A DNA stretch of 64,000 bases. Origin: a virus. The DNA lies in the IMG/VR virus record IMGVR_UViG_3300023237_000006, positions 1 through 64,000 of that record. One strand, given 5' to 3'. The translations under genes and the position numbers were made by a program. Below are positions 62,504 to 64,000 of the stretch, in pieces. How positions within the stretch are numbered: the first letter of the stretch is position 1; each line of letters begins with the position of its first letter. A model generated the notes under the pieces. The model was not told the origin of the DNA. It searched no databases and saw only the letters and a program-made list of their open reading frames with translations.

Positions 62504-63431
62504 CCCTGTTTAGTTGTATGGTGCAAGCTGTAAAGTTAATTTCTTGATCGACAACAAAAGCAGCTCTATATAAATGTTCAGATATAGATAATATGCAGTC
62601 CTGCTTTTTATCTGCCGTTATATCTGTCTTTTTAAATATTATATCTAACAATGTTTTAAGAAGCGTTTGATAGTCGTTTTGAAAATCTATCCCATGCTGA
62701 ATAACATATGTTCTTAAGGCAAGAGGGTCGTCTAATTTACTATAAACCTTCTCAGCCACATGGTCTATAGTCTCTGACTTATTTATATTAAGTTTTCCTG
62801 ATGAACTAAATTTCTGTAGTAGATTTATAGTTTTTCTTATATCTGGATAGATGCCTCTAACTAATTCTACAAATTTTAAATGATCTTCCTTTTCTACCGT
62901 TATATCTTCAGATTTTAATATAGACATACACCTCGTTACTATACCTGCAACTGGAGGAGATAAATCTATTTCTTGTACTCTACTCTGCAACGGAGCAATA
63001 ATACGGTGCTTAAAATTAGCAGTTAAAATGAATTTTGTATACTCTGAGTATTCCTCCATTACATTCCGCAAAGCTCTCTGAGAATCAGGAGTGATACCGT
63101 CTGCTTCATCTAGTATAATCACCTTAATATTACCATCGATGCTCTTAGTACGAGCGAAGCCTATAATTTTGTTTCTAACAGTATCTATACCGCTCTCATC
63201 ACTTGCATTTATATATAAATGCTGACATTTCAAAATATCATTAACAATTACTTTAGCTACAGTAGTTTTACCTATCCCCGGAGGCCCCTGGAGTAGTAGA
63301 TGGCTCATATTACCATCAATCGCTATTTTATCTAGGACTTCTCGCGACGAATCGCTAAGAATAATTTCTTCTAATATTTTAGGCCGATATTTTTCAGCCC
63401 AAATATTTTTTATACCACCACTATTTTCCAT
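62490..63431 (-). CDS. 44: gp44 clamp-loader ATPase subunit
   Basis: 313 residues (T4 319). AAA+ motifs in order: 'WAEKYRPKILEEII', Walker A 'GPPGIGKTTVAKVI' (about residues 49-62), Walker B 'VIILDEADGI', and sensor/SRC-like 'ILTANFKHRIIAPLQSRVQ'. It loads the gp45 clamp with gp62, for which no gene is visible here. It starts 5 nt after the dUTPase and is separated by ~32 kb from gp45, unlike the adjacent 45-44-62 order in T4. Confidence 0.92.
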   Translation of the reverse strand: MENSGGIKNIWAEKYRPKILEEIILSDSSREVLDKIAIDGNMSHLLLQGPPGIGKTTVAKVIVNDILKCQHLYINASDESGIDTVRNKIIGFARTKSIDGNIKVIILDEADGITPDSQRALRNVMEEYSEYTKFILTANFKHRIIAPLQSRVQEIDLSPPVAGIVTRCMSILKSEDITVEKEDHLKFVELVRGIYPDIRKTINLLQKFSSSGKLNINKSETIDHVAEKVYSKLDDPLALRTYVIQHGIDFQNDYQTLLKTLLDIIFKKTDITADKKQDCILSISEHLYRAAFVVDQEINFTACTIQLNRAIFA

Positions 63432-63436
63432 ATTTT

Positions 63437-63976
63437 TTATTTACCTGTTGATCCAAACCCACCGTCACCACGATCGGAGACACTATCGCTAATACTAAAG
63501 GCACTAAAGGACATATTAGCATCAATCAGTGGGTATACTACTATTTGAGCAATTCTATCCCCGATACTAACATTATAATCTACATCAGTAAAATTGTATA
63601 ACTTTACTGCGAGATCTCCCCTATATCCATTATCGATTATACCAAAATGTGGAGATATGCCATGTTTAAACCCTAAACCTGAGCGACCTTCAATTCTGAA
63701 CCAGTACCCTGGTTGTATATATGCAACTGTTAATCCTACATCAACAATCGCCGAGCCTACCTTATAATGCTTATTAATGTCTGTATACTTACTAAGTGGA
63801 ACTTCCTCAATAGTTGATGCTCCCTGTGATCCTGCTGGTATAGTAGTATTAACAACAGATACCAGATCATATCCAGAGTCGCCGGTACCCGAATTACCCT
63901 CTTTATCAATACCTATATGACTCCTAATAGGTATTTCCGCCCTATCGTGTGTTTTCGTAAAAAATATATTAATCAT
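63437..63976 (-). CDS. dut: dUTPase, trimeric family
   Basis: 179 residues. Trimeric dUTPase motifs in order: 'GDSGYDLVSV' (I), 'GRSGLGFKHGI' (II), 'GIIDNGYRGDLAVKLYN' (III), 'GDRIAQIVVYP' (IV) and C-terminal 'RGDGGFGSTGK' (V). It hydrolyses dUTP to dUMP, which keeps uracil out of phage DNA and feeds thymidylate synthesis. The ATG lies 24 nt from the window edge; the upstream sequence has a TATTAA 6 nt before it but a -35 would be outside the window. Confidence 0.93.
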   Translation of the reverse strand: MINIFFTKTHDRAEIPIRSHIGIDKEGNSGTGDSGYDLVSVVNTTIPAGSQGASTIEEVPLSKYTDINKHYKVGSAIVDVGLTVAYIQPGYWFRIEGRSGLGFKHGISPHFGIIDNGYRGDLAVKLYNFTDVDYNVSIGDRIAQIVVYPLIDANMSFSAFSISDSVSDRGDGGFGSTGK

Positions 63977-64000
63977 CGTAATTTAATAATAGTATCAGAG

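Noticed and set aside
1-64000. Bacteroidota host, suggested by missing Shine-Dalgarno sites and an S-C-G lipoprotein signal
   Set aside because: The early promoters look like TTGnnn-16/17-TATAAT, not the Bacteroidota TTTG/TAnnTTTG type, and leaderless starts explain the missing ribosome-binding sites as well. Host left open.
1-64000. tRNA genes
   Set aside because: Intergenic gaps are nearly all under 100 nt and none showed a cloverleaf with a recognisable GTTCRANNC-type arm by eye.

Overview
The window is a 64 kb piece of a T4-like contractile-tailed phage genome. It is AT-rich (about two thirds A+T by eye), densely packed and has no gene-free stretch longer than about 100 bases between genes. 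The T4 replication, recombination and late-transcription core is recognisable: UvsY, UvsW, gp55, gp47, gp46, split gp43, UvsX, gp41, a probable gp59, gp32, gp45, the rnh 5'-3' nuclease, gp61, gp44 and baseplate gp25 and gp6. Many remaining genes are of kinds common in marine T4-like phages (KWDG ligase-like protein, DHH phosphoesterase, QueC, PKD and lectin-like fibre proteins). The host cannot be named. No tRNA, CRISPR array, IS element or integrase was seen.

Layout. Positions 1-8097 are on the minus strand: the 5' part of a fibre gene, a late operon of nucleotide-handling enzymes (2439-6659), a GIY-YIG protein and small proteins. Positions 8119-20803 are on the plus strand: recombination, late sigma factor, DNA polymerase, UvsX, then a late lipoprotein/papain-like protease/QueC operon. 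Positions 20793-23239 (minus) hold two late virion-type genes. Positions 23317-33236 (plus) hold a class II amidotransferase, a glycosyltransferase, helicase, SSB, clamp and 5' nuclease, then late genes. Positions 33233-34747 (minus) hold primase and a late gene. Positions 34805-36515 (plus) hold five small genes. Positions 36512-61866 (minus) are one long structural block running from baseplate wedge gp25 and gp6 through very large baseplate or fibre proteins to adhesins and two glycosyltransferases. Positions 61901-64000 hold one plus-strand gene, then gp44 and dUTPase on the minus strand.

Regulation is the most striking signal. Late genes carry a T4-type late box (NNTAAATA, often exact TATAAATA), and in sixteen cases the box ends exactly 5 or 6 nt before the ATG. 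In T4 geometry this puts the transcription start on the A of the ATG. Several early or middle genes carry TTGnnn-16/17-TAnnnT promoters whose -10 hexamer also ends 5-6 nt before the ATG. Shine-Dalgarno sequences are essentially absent. Together this predicts widespread leaderless transcription, with the late sigma factor gp55 and clamp gp45 both encoded here.

Other points worth attention: a late operon of nucleotidyltransferase, ligase-like and nuclease-like proteins whose N-termini resemble T4 capsid-targeting peptides; a DNA polymerase split between motifs A and B; gp6 broken by an apparent one-base deletion; a QueC-like enzyme lacking three of its four zinc cysteines beside a stand-alone glutamine amidotransferase; an SSB without zinc ligands; and a poly-threonine lectin-like fibre encoded next to glycosyltransferases.
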